The translations under genes and the position numbers were made by a program. DNA of 64,000 nucleotides from an uncultured Photobacterium sp. Lineage in GTDB: Bacteria; Pseudomonadota; Gammaproteobacteria; Enterobacterales; Vibrionaceae. This document shows positions 18,759 through 27,070 of the stretch, piece by piece (position 1 is the first letter of the stretch; every line of letters begins with the position of its first letter). The notes under the pieces are model-generated. The model worked only from the letters and a program-made list of their open reading frames with translations, was not told where the DNA came from and searched no databases. Location of the stretch: NCBI RefSeq assembly GCF_947502415.1, contig NZ_CANMZV010000015.1, positions 58,844-122,843 on the forward strand, in the 5' to 3' direction.

Positions 18759-19027
18759 TTGTGTTTCTTACAGCATGATTGCAATGGATATAAACAAATT
18801 GGCCGTGCTAAAGCCGGAAAATGGCGGGTTTACAGATGATTGGGAACAAGATCACTTTTTATGGCGTTTTTTATAAATAAAGTCAAAAAAAAGGTTTAAG
18901 CAATCCAAAAACAGGTCGCATTTTAAAAGTAACAAAGAGAGAAGCACTGTCATTCGATACTCGACTCAAACACATCGACACTCGTTTTGACATGGCTCGT
19001 TATTACACTGAATAGAGGATCTATCCC
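18759..19027 (+). promoter_or_regulatory. lafA promoter and leader region
   Basis: A gene-free stretch before the flagellin gene. TTTAAG (18895-18900), 13 bases, GGTCGC (18914-18919) matches the element before flgM and is the candidate LafS promoter, giving a leader of about 100 nt. Inside the leader TCGATACTCG (18954-18963) and TCGACACTCG (18975-18984) form a direct repeat 21 bp apart. GAGG at 19015-19018 is the ribosome binding site. I see no CGGAAGT palindrome or sigma-54 element here. Confidence 0.55.
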
Positions 19028-20299
19028 ATGGCAATGAGCCTAAACACTAACTACGCATCAATGAATGCACAGCGTAACCTACTTGGCACTCAAGGTTCAC
19101 TGAACAATTCACTTAACCGTCTATCTACTGGTCTGCGCATTAACAGCGCGGCTGACGATGCTGCTGGTCTGCAGATTGCTAACCGCATGACTTCTCAGAT
19201 CAACGGTCTGGGTGTGGCGCAGCGTAACGCGAATGACGGTATCTCTATGTCACAAACTGCTGAAGGTGCTCTACAAGAGTACACCAACATCCTACAGCGT
19301 ATGCGTGACCTTTCTGTACAGTCTAAAAACGGTACTAACTCAGCATCTGACCGTGAAGCGCTGGACAAAGAATTCCAGGCGATGACTACAGAGTTGGACC
19401 GTATTACAGATACGACTACTTTCGGTAAAGGTGAGAAGTTGTTCGACAAGCTGGCTACAGGCGTTAACTTCCAGGTTGGTGCGGAAGTAGACAAAGGTGT
19501 TGCTGGTGCACTTGCTGCTGTTGTTGACGACAGTAAAGGTAACCTGGTTGACCGTGCAAATATCGCAGATGCACTGACTTCAGCATTCGGTACCACAACT
19601 ACGGCGACTCTAACAAAGATCAAAGATGGTGCAACAGCACTGAAAGATCCTGCAATTGCAAGCAATGAAACCATTGATGCAGACATGTTTGAAGCTCTTA
19701 AAGCTATGGGTATCACAGAAACTAAAGATGGTGCAGCCATCACAGCTGCTGCTACCACGCTAGATAAAATCGACCTGCCAGATGACTTTGCGGCTAAAAT
19801 GACCCAGCTGGAAACTGCAGCAACTGCCGCTGAAACCTATATGACTGCAGTTGATGCTGGTGCTCCAACAGTAGCTCAGATGAATACTGTTACAGATGCG
19901 CTAAATCAGTATGCTAAAGACACTGCTGGCGGTTCTGGTAACGGTGCCAACACCATCCGTGTGGAAGTGAAGGCTTCAGATCTGAACACCTCTGCTTTGG
20001 GTGATATCAAATCTGAATCAAGTGCAGGTACTGCAGTTACTGAAATCGATGCTCTGCTTGAGAACGTTGGCGGTATCCGTGCTGACCTGGGTGCTGTTCA
20101 GAACCGTTTCCAGTCTACTATCAACAACCTGGGTAACATCAAAGAGAACATGTCTGTAGCGAAAGGTCGCATCATGGATGCTGACATCGCAGCAGAATCT
20201 GCAAACATGACTAAGCAGAACACTATGATGCAGGCGGGTATCACTGTGCTTTCACAAGCGAACCAGATGCCAAGCATGGTTTCTCAGTTACTACGTTAA
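19028..20299 (+). CDS. lafA: LafA, lateral flagellin
   Basis: Filament subunit of 423 residues. The N-terminal D0/D1 part ([20 protein letters not shown], about 32-51) and the C-terminal D1/D0 part ([20 protein letters not shown] then [20 protein letters not shown]) are textbook flagellin. The central, surface-exposed part (about 150-335) is Ala/Thr/Asp-rich and makes the protein longer than the lateral flagellins of about 285 residues I know from Vibrio. Codon use looks adapted to high expression. It stands as a single gene between two terminators, with its own putative sigma-28 promoter. Its lysines may be methylated by FliB encoded downstream. Confidence 0.95.
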   Translation: MAMSLNTNYASMNAQRNLLGTQGSLNNSLNRLSTGLRINSAADDAAGLQIANRMTSQINGLGVAQRNANDGISMSQTAEGALQEYTNILQRMRDLSVQSKNGTNSASDREALDKEFQAMTTELDRITDTTTFGKGEKLFDKLATGVNFQVGAEVDKGVAGALAAVVDDSKGNLVDRANIADALTSAFGTTTTATLTKIKDGATALKDPAIASNETIDADMFEALKAMGITETKDGAAITAAATTLDKIDLPDDFAAKMTQLETAATAAETYMTAVDAGAPTVAQMNTVTDALNQYAKDTAGGSGNGANTIRVEVKASDLNTSALGDIKSESSAGTAVTEIDALLENVGGIRADLGAVQNRFQSTINNLGNIKENMSVAKGRIMDADIAAESANMTKQNTMMQAGITVLSQANQMPSMVSQLLR

Positions 20300-20317
20300 T
20301 TTTAACGTAAGCAGAAT

Positions 20318-20348
20318 CAAAGGCGGCGAGAATGGCCGCCTTTTTTTT
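20318..20348 (+). terminator. Terminator of lafA
   Basis: AAGGCGGC (20320-20327) pairs with GCCGCCTT (20335-20342) and is followed by eight T; a strong intrinsic terminator. Confidence 0.9.
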
Positions 20349-20352
20349 CCGA

Positions 20353-20375
20353 GCGGAAGTTTTACTTCCGCTTTA
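20353..20375. promoter_or_regulatory. Candidate LafK enhancer palindrome upstream of fliD
   Basis: GCGGAAGT, TTT, ACTTCCGC, then TTTA. The core CGGAAGT-N3-ACTTCCG and trailing CTTTA repeat the element at 8408-8429. It lies about 50 bp before a sigma-54 element. Because CTTTATTTTTAT follows, it could also act as a second terminator for lafA. Confidence 0.5.
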
Positions 20376-20411
20376 TTTTTATCTAAAGCTTTTTAAAATC
20401 AATAGTTTAAC

Positions 20412-20431
20412 TATGGTATGGATTTTGCTTT
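20412..20431 (+). promoter_or_regulatory. Sigma-54 promoter of the fliD-motB operon
   Basis: TGGTATG, four bases, TTGCT: GG and GC are exactly 12 bases apart and the -12 half is perfect, while the -24 half has T for C twice. Transcription would start roughly 48 bp before fliD. Confidence 0.65.
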
Positions 20432-20487
20432 AACTGTGTTCTAGCTGGCTGGTTCCGGGAAAGGCGTCCGCGACGGAGAATAAGAAT

Positions 20488-22050
20488 ATGCTAATGACAG
20501 GTTTAGGCTCGGGTATTGATTACGAAAGCATGATTGGCGCGATCATTGCAGCTGAACGGGCACCTAAAGAAAACCAGCTTAATCGCCAGGAAGGCATGAA
20601 CAATGCCGAAATGGATGCACTGAAAGAAATTCAGAGCACAATTAACGCCTTCCGGGATAAGGTCGAGAGTCTGAACTCCAGCCGTGAGCTGGAAAAGCTG
20701 AAGGCATCGCTGAGTAACAAAGATGTGCTGTCAGCAACTGTTGATGACGCTGCGATTGCGGGCGAATACGGTTTTGAAGTTACTCAGATGGCGCAGGCAG
20801 AGCGTGAGCAGCTGTTCAAGGTAACCGAGGGCAGTATGTTTACGGCAGGGACGATCAGCTTTGGTGCGGTCAACCTGAATATTGGCACCTTGAAAAGCGA
20901 CCTGGTGACACAGAATACTGACAAGAAAAATGCACACACAGATCAGGTTTATCAGAAGATCTCTGATCAATACGACTTGAATTTAGACCTGACCGTTCAG
21001 GCTGATCGTGACATTGCTGATGACATTTTGACTAACTCGGCAAACTCGAAATTTGATCAGACGCGCCTGGATAACTACAACAGCCTGCAGCAAGAATATC
21101 AGGATGAAATTAATCGCCTTAATGACCCGGCGCAGGGCGTCAAGCTGGAAGAGATCCAGTCAGCGATTAACAACGATCCAGATAATGACGGTGTTAAGGC
21201 GACGCTGGTACGTTCCGGTGACGGTATCAGTATGGTATTGAACGGTAAAGATACCGGTATCGCGAATGCAATTGGCGCAATTACGGTTGGCGGCTTGGCT
21301 ACCAACGGCAATAGCCTGGATTTAGCTTTGCCTGAAAATGGCCAGAAGAATTTACAGGTCGCCCAGGATGCCACCGTGAAGTACGGCTCTATGACCCTGA
21401 CTTCTGCCACTAACAAAATGGAAAACGTGATCGATGGGATCACCCTTAACCTGAAAAATACCGGTACGGTTAATGTCAAGGTTGAGCGTGATGAGGCATC
21501 GGTCAAGGGTAATATTAAGAGCTTTGTCGAAGCTTATAACTCGGTGATGGAAACGGTTAACACCTATACCAAATCGAGTGAAGACAGAGCTGCAGCACTG
21601 TCGGGTGATTCTGCTACCCGAAGCATGGTTAGCCGTTTGCGTTCGGTGATTGGTGATGAATACACTTCATCAACCTATCAGACCCTGTCGCAGCTGGGTG
21701 TGAAGACAACCCGTCAGGGTACGCTTGAAATTGACCAGAGTAAGCTGGACAAGGCTCTGGAAGATGATTTCGAGGCTGTTTCCAAACTGTTCTTGGGCGA
21801 TGGCGTTCAGACAGGAATGATGGACAGCATGAAGACGGTGCTGGATGATTACCACAAAAATGGTGGTACGTTCGACCGTCGTATTGACCAGCTGGAATAT
21901 AACAATGAACGCCTGACCAAAGAGCGTGCACAGCTGGATGAGCGCATGGAAGCTAAAACAATCACTTTACGTGACTACTACGCAAAAATGGACAGTAAAA
22001 TTGCCAATATGAACCAAACCCAGAGCATGTTGATTGGCATGTTGGGCTAA
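20488..22050 (+). CDS. fliD: FliD/LafB, filament cap protein HAP2 (lateral system)
   Basis: Filament cap of 520 residues. The N-terminus (MTGLGSGIDYESMIGAIIAA) and the C-terminal FliD region (IDQLEYNNERLTKERAQLDE) are typical. CGGAG lies about nine bases before the first ATG; the ATG at 20494 is an alternative. It opens the fliD-S-T-K-L-A-motAB operon, the lafBCDEFSTU order of lateral systems. Confidence 0.94.
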   Translation: MLMTGLGSGIDYESMIGAIIAAERAPKENQLNRQEGMNNAEMDALKEIQSTINAFRDKVESLNSSRELEKLKASLSNKDVLSATVDDAAIAGEYGFEVTQMAQAEREQLFKVTEGSMFTAGTISFGAVNLNIGTLKSDLVTQNTDKKNAHTDQVYQKISDQYDLNLDLTVQADRDIADDILTNSANSKFDQTRLDNYNSLQQEYQDEINRLNDPAQGVKLEEIQSAINNDPDNDGVKATLVRSGDGISMVLNGKDTGIANAIGAITVGGLATNGNSLDLALPENGQKNLQVAQDATVKYGSMTLTSATNKMENVIDGITLNLKNTGTVNVKVERDEASVKGNIKSFVEAYNSVMETVNTYTKSSEDRAAALSGDSATRSMVSRLRSVIGDEYTSSTYQTLSQLGVKTTRQGTLEIDQSKLDKALEDDFEAVSKLFLGDGVQTGMMDSMKTVLDDYHKNGGTFDRRIDQLEYNNERLTKERAQLDERMEAKTITLRDYYAKMDSKIANMNQTQSMLIGMLG

Positions 22051-22062
22051 TTAGAGTGATAG

Positions 22063-22470
22063 ATGATGAATAACGAAGGCTTAGGTGCATATCAACATTC
22101 ACAGAATCATGCCCAGGCGGCATCGGCTAGCCCGCATCGCCTGATTCAGATGCTGCTGGAAGGCTTGTTGGAAAACGTGGGACGTGCCCGTGGCTTTATG
22201 GAACGCGGCCAGATTGCCGATAAAGGCATGATGATCTCCAAGTGTATCGACATCCTGAATGGTTTGAGTTCCGTTCTGGATGAAGACAAGGGTGGAGAGG
22301 TTACACAAGAATTATTCCGCTTGTATGACTACTGTGGCCGTCGCTTGTTTGAATGCAATATCAGCAACGATGTCGAAGGTCTTGATGAAGTTAGCCGCCT
22401 GATTAATGAAATCCTTGAAGGCTGGGTGGTATTGAAACCTGATCGTGTGCAGGTTGCCGGTGAAGATTGA
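22063..22470 (+). CDS. fliS: FliS/LafC, flagellin export chaperone
   Basis: Cytoplasmic chaperone of 135 residues that stops flagellin polymerising before export. The block ASASPHRLIQMLLEGLLENV near the N-terminus is the FliS signature, followed by the all-helical core. It lies 12 bp after fliD and overlaps the likely fliT start by 11 bp. Confidence 0.93.
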   Translation: MMNNEGLGAYQHSQNHAQAASASPHRLIQMLLEGLLENVGRARGFMERGQIADKGMMISKCIDILNGLSSVLDEDKGGEVTQELFRLYDYCGRRLFECNISNDVEGLDEVSRLINEILEGWVVLKPDRVQVAGED

Positions 22471-22750
22471 GCAACAGCTGAAGGGGTTGCACGACAGTTT
22501 TGAGCGGGCTCTAGCGGTTCAGGATTGGGATGTTTTGGCACAGCTGGACAGCAAGTTGCAGCGTGCCATTCCTAAAATCAGGCAACAGCCATTGACGCAA
22601 GCCGAGAAGCTTCAGCTTCAAAAGCTAAATGCACTTTATGACACCATGATTGCTGCCGGAGAGCGTGAAAAAGCACATATTCAGCAGCAAATTAACCAGC
22701 AGGCAAGCAACCAGGAAGGTATGCATGCTTATCTGCAACATCAAAAATAA
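22460..22750 (+). CDS. fliT: FliT-like/LafD, putative FliD chaperone
   Basis: Small helical protein, 96 residues from the GTG at 22460 (MKIEQQLKGLHDSFERALAV), which has AGG seven bases upstream; GTG at 22445 would add five residues. FliT proteins are poorly conserved, and the call rests on size, helical composition and position between fliS and fliK, where lateral clusters carry lafD. Confidence 0.75.
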   Translation: MKIEQQLKGLHDSFERALAVQDWDVLAQLDSKLQRAIPKIRQQPLTQAEKLQLQKLNALYDTMIAAGEREKAHIQQQINQQASNQEGMHAYLQHQK

Positions 22751-22761
22751 TAAAGAGTGAC

Positions 22762-23937
22762 ATGCAAGTTACAGCCAATGTAGCAGTAAAAAATGTAGCC
22801 AAAGCGGCTACTTCTGCAGATACGCCTAGCGTTAAGCCTAATGGTCCTGATGCGGAGCAGCCGATGAGTTTTGCTGAGTTTGAGCAACGTCTTGAACAAA
22901 AGCCTGACTCGGATGATGCGCAGGCGGACTTGGAGGCACAGCCTCAATTAGTTGCTGGGCAGCCATTACCGTCTCAGTCGCTATCGGCTGAAGATCTGGC
23001 CGTGCAGGTCGAGCAGTTACTTGGTCAGGTGACCTCCTCAGGGGAAGCACAGCTTCCGCAAGAAGGGGAGTTATCTGCGGAGCAATTGCAGGCCGCTGCA
23101 ATGACCGGTCAGGCGATGCAGATAGCTCAAGGTGCTTCGGAGTCAGGTAAAGTTGATTTGCTTGAGCAGATGCAGCGGGTGATCAAACAGCAGGTGATGC
23201 CGGGTGCTAACGTGGTACCACAGTCTAAAGAGGCGCAGCTGCTTGCCAACGAAGCACAATTGCTGGGTAAAGAGCCATTACCGCTGGCGAAAGGCGCTGC
23301 ACTACCAACCAATGAGGTAATGTTGGCGAACAAAGATATGCTAACTTCGGTTGATAGCTCTTTGGTCGATAAGCTGGCTGCGACATCGCTGGCGACGCCA
23401 ACTATCCATGTACATAGCGCGATGAACGGTAATCTAAATATGTTGACGCAGGCTGCGATGCAGCCTTCTGCAACGGCTGCGTCCGCGAATACACAGGCAC
23501 AGCAGTTTCAGGCCAGTGTTGATATTACGGAGCCGGAATGGGGCCGTGATCTGGTTGAGCAGCTACGTTCACGAATGAAGCTAAGCAAAACAGATCAGAT
23601 CCAGCATGCTCATGTCCGTCTGGATCCGCCAGAACTGGGACGCTTGGAAGTCAACTTACGTATGGAAGGCGACAAGGTTTCGGTTCACTTTACAGCGGCC
23701 CATCCTCAATTGCGTGAGGCGTTGGCTGCCAACGCTGACCGATTGCGTTTTGACTTTGATGGCAGTCAGATGCAGCTGGCAGATGTTTCTGTATCTAGCG
23801 GAATGTATCAGCAGTCTCAGCAGCAGTCTGGCTCAGATGATGAGCCGGGTGTAATGTCCAACCACATTACACAGCATGAAGACACGTCTTCAACGTCAGC
23901 CCCCGGGTTGGACGGCCGTTATGAATCCATGGTTTAG
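22762..23937 (+). CDS. fliK: FliK/LafE, hook-length control protein
   Basis: Export-substrate switch and hook-length ruler of 391 residues. The long N-terminal part is Gln/Ala/Glu-rich and low in complexity, as expected for the ruler. The C-terminal domain contains the hallmark HVRLDPPELGRLEVNLRMEG (about 283-302). It starts 11 bp after fliT. Confidence 0.92.
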   Translation: MQVTANVAVKNVAKAATSADTPSVKPNGPDAEQPMSFAEFEQRLEQKPDSDDAQADLEAQPQLVAGQPLPSQSLSAEDLAVQVEQLLGQVTSSGEAQLPQEGELSAEQLQAAAMTGQAMQIAQGASESGKVDLLEQMQRVIKQQVMPGANVVPQSKEAQLLANEAQLLGKEPLPLAKGAALPTNEVMLANKDMLTSVDSSLVDKLAATSLATPTIHVHSAMNGNLNMLTQAAMQPSATAASANTQAQQFQASVDITEPEWGRDLVEQLRSRMKLSKTDQIQHAHVRLDPPELGRLEVNLRMEGDKVSVHFTAAHPQLREALAANADRLRFDFDGSQMQLADVSVSSGMYQQSQQQSGSDDEPGVMSNHITQHEDTSSTSAPGLDGRYESMV

Positions 23938-23956
23938 TAATGTTTAAAGTGTTGAT

Positions 23957-24439
23957 ATGAAAGATGAAAACAAAAAAGCCAAAAGTAAGCTGCCACTGAT
24001 TATTGCAGCGGTTGTACTGGTTGTTGCCTTAGCCGGTGCGGGTGGTTGGTGGTACTTCCAGCAGCAGGCCAAGCAGGTTGAAGCCGTAGTGCCTGAGGCT
24101 TTACCGCCTACAGCGCTTGTGAAAAAGCCGGTGTTTATGCCACTGACGAAGTTTGTGGTGAGCATTCCGGGCGATGACCGTGTTCATTACCTGATGCTTG
24201 AGCTTTCTATTATGAGCTATAGCCAGGATCAGCTGGATTTGGTTCAGGAATATTTGCCGGTTGTTCGTAATGCCATTATCACCCTGCTTAGCGAGCAACA
24301 CTATAACGATTTAGCCCAGCCGGGTGTAATGAAGCCATTACAGGTTGCATTACGGGAGAAAATTCAGACCGTAATGAACGACATGGCAAGTAGTAACGGT
24401 ATCGATCAAGTGCTGATCACTAAGATGGTGATTCAGTAA
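23957..24439 (+). CDS. fliL: FliL/LafF, stator-associated membrane protein
   Basis: Inner-membrane protein of 160 residues with one N-terminal transmembrane segment (LPLIIAAVVLVVALAGAGGW, about 11-30) and a periplasmic FliL domain (LTKFVVSIPGDDRVHYLMLE). FliL surrounds and stabilises stator units. It is followed ten bases later by fliA. Confidence 0.92.
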   Translation: MKDENKKAKSKLPLIIAAVVLVVALAGAGGWWYFQQQAKQVEAVVPEALPPTALVKKPVFMPLTKFVVSIPGDDRVHYLMLELSIMSYSQDQLDLVQEYLPVVRNAIITLLSEQHYNDLAQPGVMKPLQVALREKIQTVMNDMASSNGIDQVLITKMVIQ

Positions 24440-24449
24440 GGAGTTTGAT

Positions 24450-25205
24450 GTGCACAGTGCAGCTATGTCCTATGAAGCCCAAGGGCTTCATGCCTATCAG
24501 CAGAGTCGTCAGTTAGGCCAGAAATCGCGAGAGCAACGTCTGGTAAACAAAAATGTCGGCCTGGTGAAACGTGTCGTGAAGCATTTGACCGCCCAGGTAA
24601 CGACTGTGATGTCGCTGGAAGATATGGAGCAAATCGGTCTGATGGCCTTGCTTGATGTTATTCGTCGTTACCCGGATGAAGAGGATACAGCATTAGAGCG
24701 CCTTGCTGTGCAACGTGTTCGTGGTGCGGTTTTGGATGAGTTACGCCGGATGGACTGGCGTTCTCGCCGCTCGCGCCAGAACAGCTACGAACTTAAAGAT
24801 ATCGAACGTCAGCTGAGCCGTCGGTTAGGGCGACTTCCGACCGAGCAGGAGATGGCGGATGAAATGGGTATTGAGCTGACTGAAGTACAGCAGCGCCGAT
24901 TAGATACTCAGGCTGAAAGCCTGGGTAGTGTTGAATCCTTGCAAGAGGATGGCGAGCAGTTTTTTGGCTTGAGTTTTCAGTGCAATACCTATGAGCGTGG
25001 TCAATTAAAACAAGCAATGGCAGCAGCACTGGCTCGTTTATCCGAGCGTGAGCAGCTCATTCTGAGTTTTTATTATGAGCATGAAATGAATCTTAAAGAA
25101 ATTGCCTTGGTGTTTGAGCTTACTGAAGCACGTGTGAGTCAGATCCACAAAAAGGCACTGAAAAGTCTGAACAGTATGTTAACTGACTGGCAAGAGTCAG
25201 TTTAA
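24450..25205 (+). CDS. fliA: LafS, lateral flagellar sigma-28 factor (FliA family)
   Basis: Sigma factor of 251 residues for late lateral genes. Region 2 (DMEQIGLMALLDVIRRY then AVQRVRGAVLDELRRMDWRS) and region 4 (LKEIALVFELTEARVSQIHK) are clear. GTG start with AAGGAG six bases upstream; the ATG at 24465 would shorten it by five residues. It should be held by FlgM and should read the TTTAAG-N13-GGTCGC elements before flgM and lafA (inference). It lies 12 bp before motA. Confidence 0.93.
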   Translation: MHSAAMSYEAQGLHAYQQSRQLGQKSREQRLVNKNVGLVKRVVKHLTAQVTTVMSLEDMEQIGLMALLDVIRRYPDEEDTALERLAVQRVRGAVLDELRRMDWRSRRSRQNSYELKDIERQLSRRLGRLPTEQEMADEMGIELTEVQQRRLDTQAESLGSVESLQEDGEQFFGLSFQCNTYERGQLKQAMAAALARLSEREQLILSFYYEHEMNLKEIALVFELTEARVSQIHKKALKSLNSMLTDWQESV

Positions 25206-25217
25206 CGGAGTCATAAG

Positions 25218-26066
25218 ATGCAAATTATTATCGGTTTTGTCATTATTTTCGGGTGTATTGTTTACGGTTATACCCATGCATCGGGACGTCTTCTGGCGCT
25301 TTGGCAGCCAGCTGAATTCATCATTATTCTTGGTGCAGGCTTCGGGGCAATGGTGATCTCGAATCCTACCTATGTATTAAAAAATACGGCAACTCGTCTC
25401 AAGATGTCTTTTGGTAAAGGCTATGGGCCGGACTTTTATAAGTCGACGTTGGAGTTGATGTATGAATTGCTGGAAGTGATTCGAAAAGATGGTATCAAGA
25501 AGCTTGATGACCATATTGAGAATCCGGAGAGCAGTGCCATTTTTGCTAAGTATCCGGAAGTGGCTAAGTCCAATGTTATTGTTAGTTTTATTACTGATAA
25601 CCTGCGTATGATGGCGATGGGTAAAACCAACCACCATGATCTGGAAGCGGTACTGGATCTGGAGCTGCACACGTTGGAAGAAGACTTGATGCGCCCGTCA
25701 AAGGCACTAGCAAAAGTTGGTGAGGCAATGCCTGGTTTCGGTATCGTTGCGGCGGTACTGGGTATCGTGGTGACAATGCAGAGCATTGGTGGTGATCTGG
25801 CCTTGATTGGGGTAAAAGTAGCGGCAGCTCTGGTTGGTACTTTCTTCGGTATCTTGATGTGTTATGCGGTGTTTGAACCGTTAGCTGCAACGATTGCCAA
25901 CCAGGTGAAAAAAGAAATGATGGCATTGCACATGATTACTGCGATTTTAGTCGCCCAGGTTCAGGGCAAGCCAACGTTGTTGGCGTTGGATGCTGGACGT
26001 AAAGTATTGCATACCGAGTACAAGCCGACGTTTTCTGTAATGGAAGGCTGGATGACTGGGCAGTAA
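25218..26066 (+). CDS. motA: LafT, MotA-type stator subunit of the lateral motor
   Basis: Stator channel subunit of 282 residues with four predicted membrane helices (first VIIFGCIVYGYTHAS, third around PGFGIVAAVLGIVVTM with the conserved Pro). Length and sequence fit the proton-type MotA of lateral systems rather than the sodium-type PomA. Six bases separate it from motB. Confidence 0.93.
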   Translation: MQIIIGFVIIFGCIVYGYTHASGRLLALWQPAEFIIILGAGFGAMVISNPTYVLKNTATRLKMSFGKGYGPDFYKSTLELMYELLEVIRKDGIKKLDDHIENPESSAIFAKYPEVAKSNVIVSFITDNLRMMAMGKTNHHDLEAVLDLELHTLEEDLMRPSKALAKVGEAMPGFGIVAAVLGIVVTMQSIGGDLALIGVKVAAALVGTFFGILMCYAVFEPLAATIANQVKKEMMALHMITAILVAQVQGKPTLLALDAGRKVLHTEYKPTFSVMEGWMTGQ

Positions 26067-26072
26067 TCAGAC

Positions 26073-27062
26073 ATGAGTAAAGATCATCACATCATAATAG
26101 TTAAGAAAAAAGGCCGGGGTCATCATGATGAACATCATGGTGGCGCTTGGAAGGTAGCTTTTGCCGATTTTGCCGTGGCAATGATGGCGTTTTTCATGGT
26201 GCTTTGGCTGATGGGGATCACCACCCAGGAAGAGCGAATAGAGATTGAACAGCGCCTTCAGACGGCGACGGTGTTCGATAATGTTTTCGAAATCACCAAC
26301 AGCCCGTTCCCGATTGACTTCGACGGCAATATGTCGCCGTTTGAAAAACCGATGAGTGAGCTGAATTCTGGTGATGAACGTTTTGGCAAGTCGATGTTCA
26401 AGCAGGCATCGGAAAACCAGCAAAGTGGCAGACGGGATCGTAAGCTGAATTCAGCGTTGGCAGGTCAGCACCTGTCTACACCGCAGTTGGCGGTATTGGC
26501 AAAGGCGATTAGCCAGATTGCGGAAGAGTTATCAGCATCTAACAACATTATGCTGGAGATTGTTCCTCAGGGGCTACGAATTCTGATCCAGGATGATGAT
26601 GATCATTATATGTATGAGCGTGGCAGTATTAAGATCACGCCATTTTTTGAAGACATGCTATTCAATATCGCGCCAATATTGGGACAGATACAAAACCGGA
26701 TCGTAATCAGTGGTCACACTGATAGTACTAAGTTCCAGAGTAGTGATTACAATAACTGGGATTTGTCAGGGGCCCGTGCGTTGAAAGCACATCAGGTACT
26801 GGTAGATTCAGGATTGCCTGATACTAACGTATTGCAGGTAGCGGCTATGGCTGAGCGAACGCCAGTTAATAAACAAGATACAAGAAGCGGGAAAAACCGC
26901 CGGATCGAAATGATGGTCTTAACCAAGGATGCTGATGACCAGTTGGCGCTGTTATTTGGGAAAGGTCAAATTGATGAGAGTGAAGGCACTGCGGTGAAAA
27001 ACGCAAGAAACTTTGCTGAAGCGAACCGTCCGGTCTCACGCCTTGATATGCTTGTGAACTGA
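26073..27062 (+). CDS. motB: LafU, MotB-type stator subunit of the lateral motor
   Basis: Stator subunit of 329 residues. A basic, His-rich N-terminus precedes the single membrane helix (FADFAVAMMAFFMVLWLM) with Asp32 at the ion-carrying position of MotB, and the C-terminus is an OmpA-like peptidoglycan-binding domain (IVISGHTDSTKF). This supports a proton-driven lateral motor. It ends the fliD operon proper; fliB begins eight bases later. Confidence 0.93.
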   Translation: MSKDHHIIIVKKKGRGHHDEHHGGAWKVAFADFAVAMMAFFMVLWLMGITTQEERIEIEQRLQTATVFDNVFEITNSPFPIDFDGNMSPFEKPMSELNSGDERFGKSMFKQASENQQSGRRDRKLNSALAGQHLSTPQLAVLAKAISQIAEELSASNNIMLEIVPQGLRILIQDDDDHYMYERGSIKITPFFEDMLFNIAPILGQIQNRIVISGHTDSTKFQSSDYNNWDLSGARALKAHQVLVDSGLPDTNVLQVAAMAERTPVNKQDTRSGKNRRIEMMVLTKDADDQLALLFGKGQIDESEGTAVKNARNFAEANRPVSRLDMLVN

Positions 27063-27070
27063 GAAGCTCA

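Noticed and set aside
19195..19758. 187-codon frame opposite lafA
   Set aside because: Ser/Ala/Val-rich mirror of a highly biased flagellin gene.
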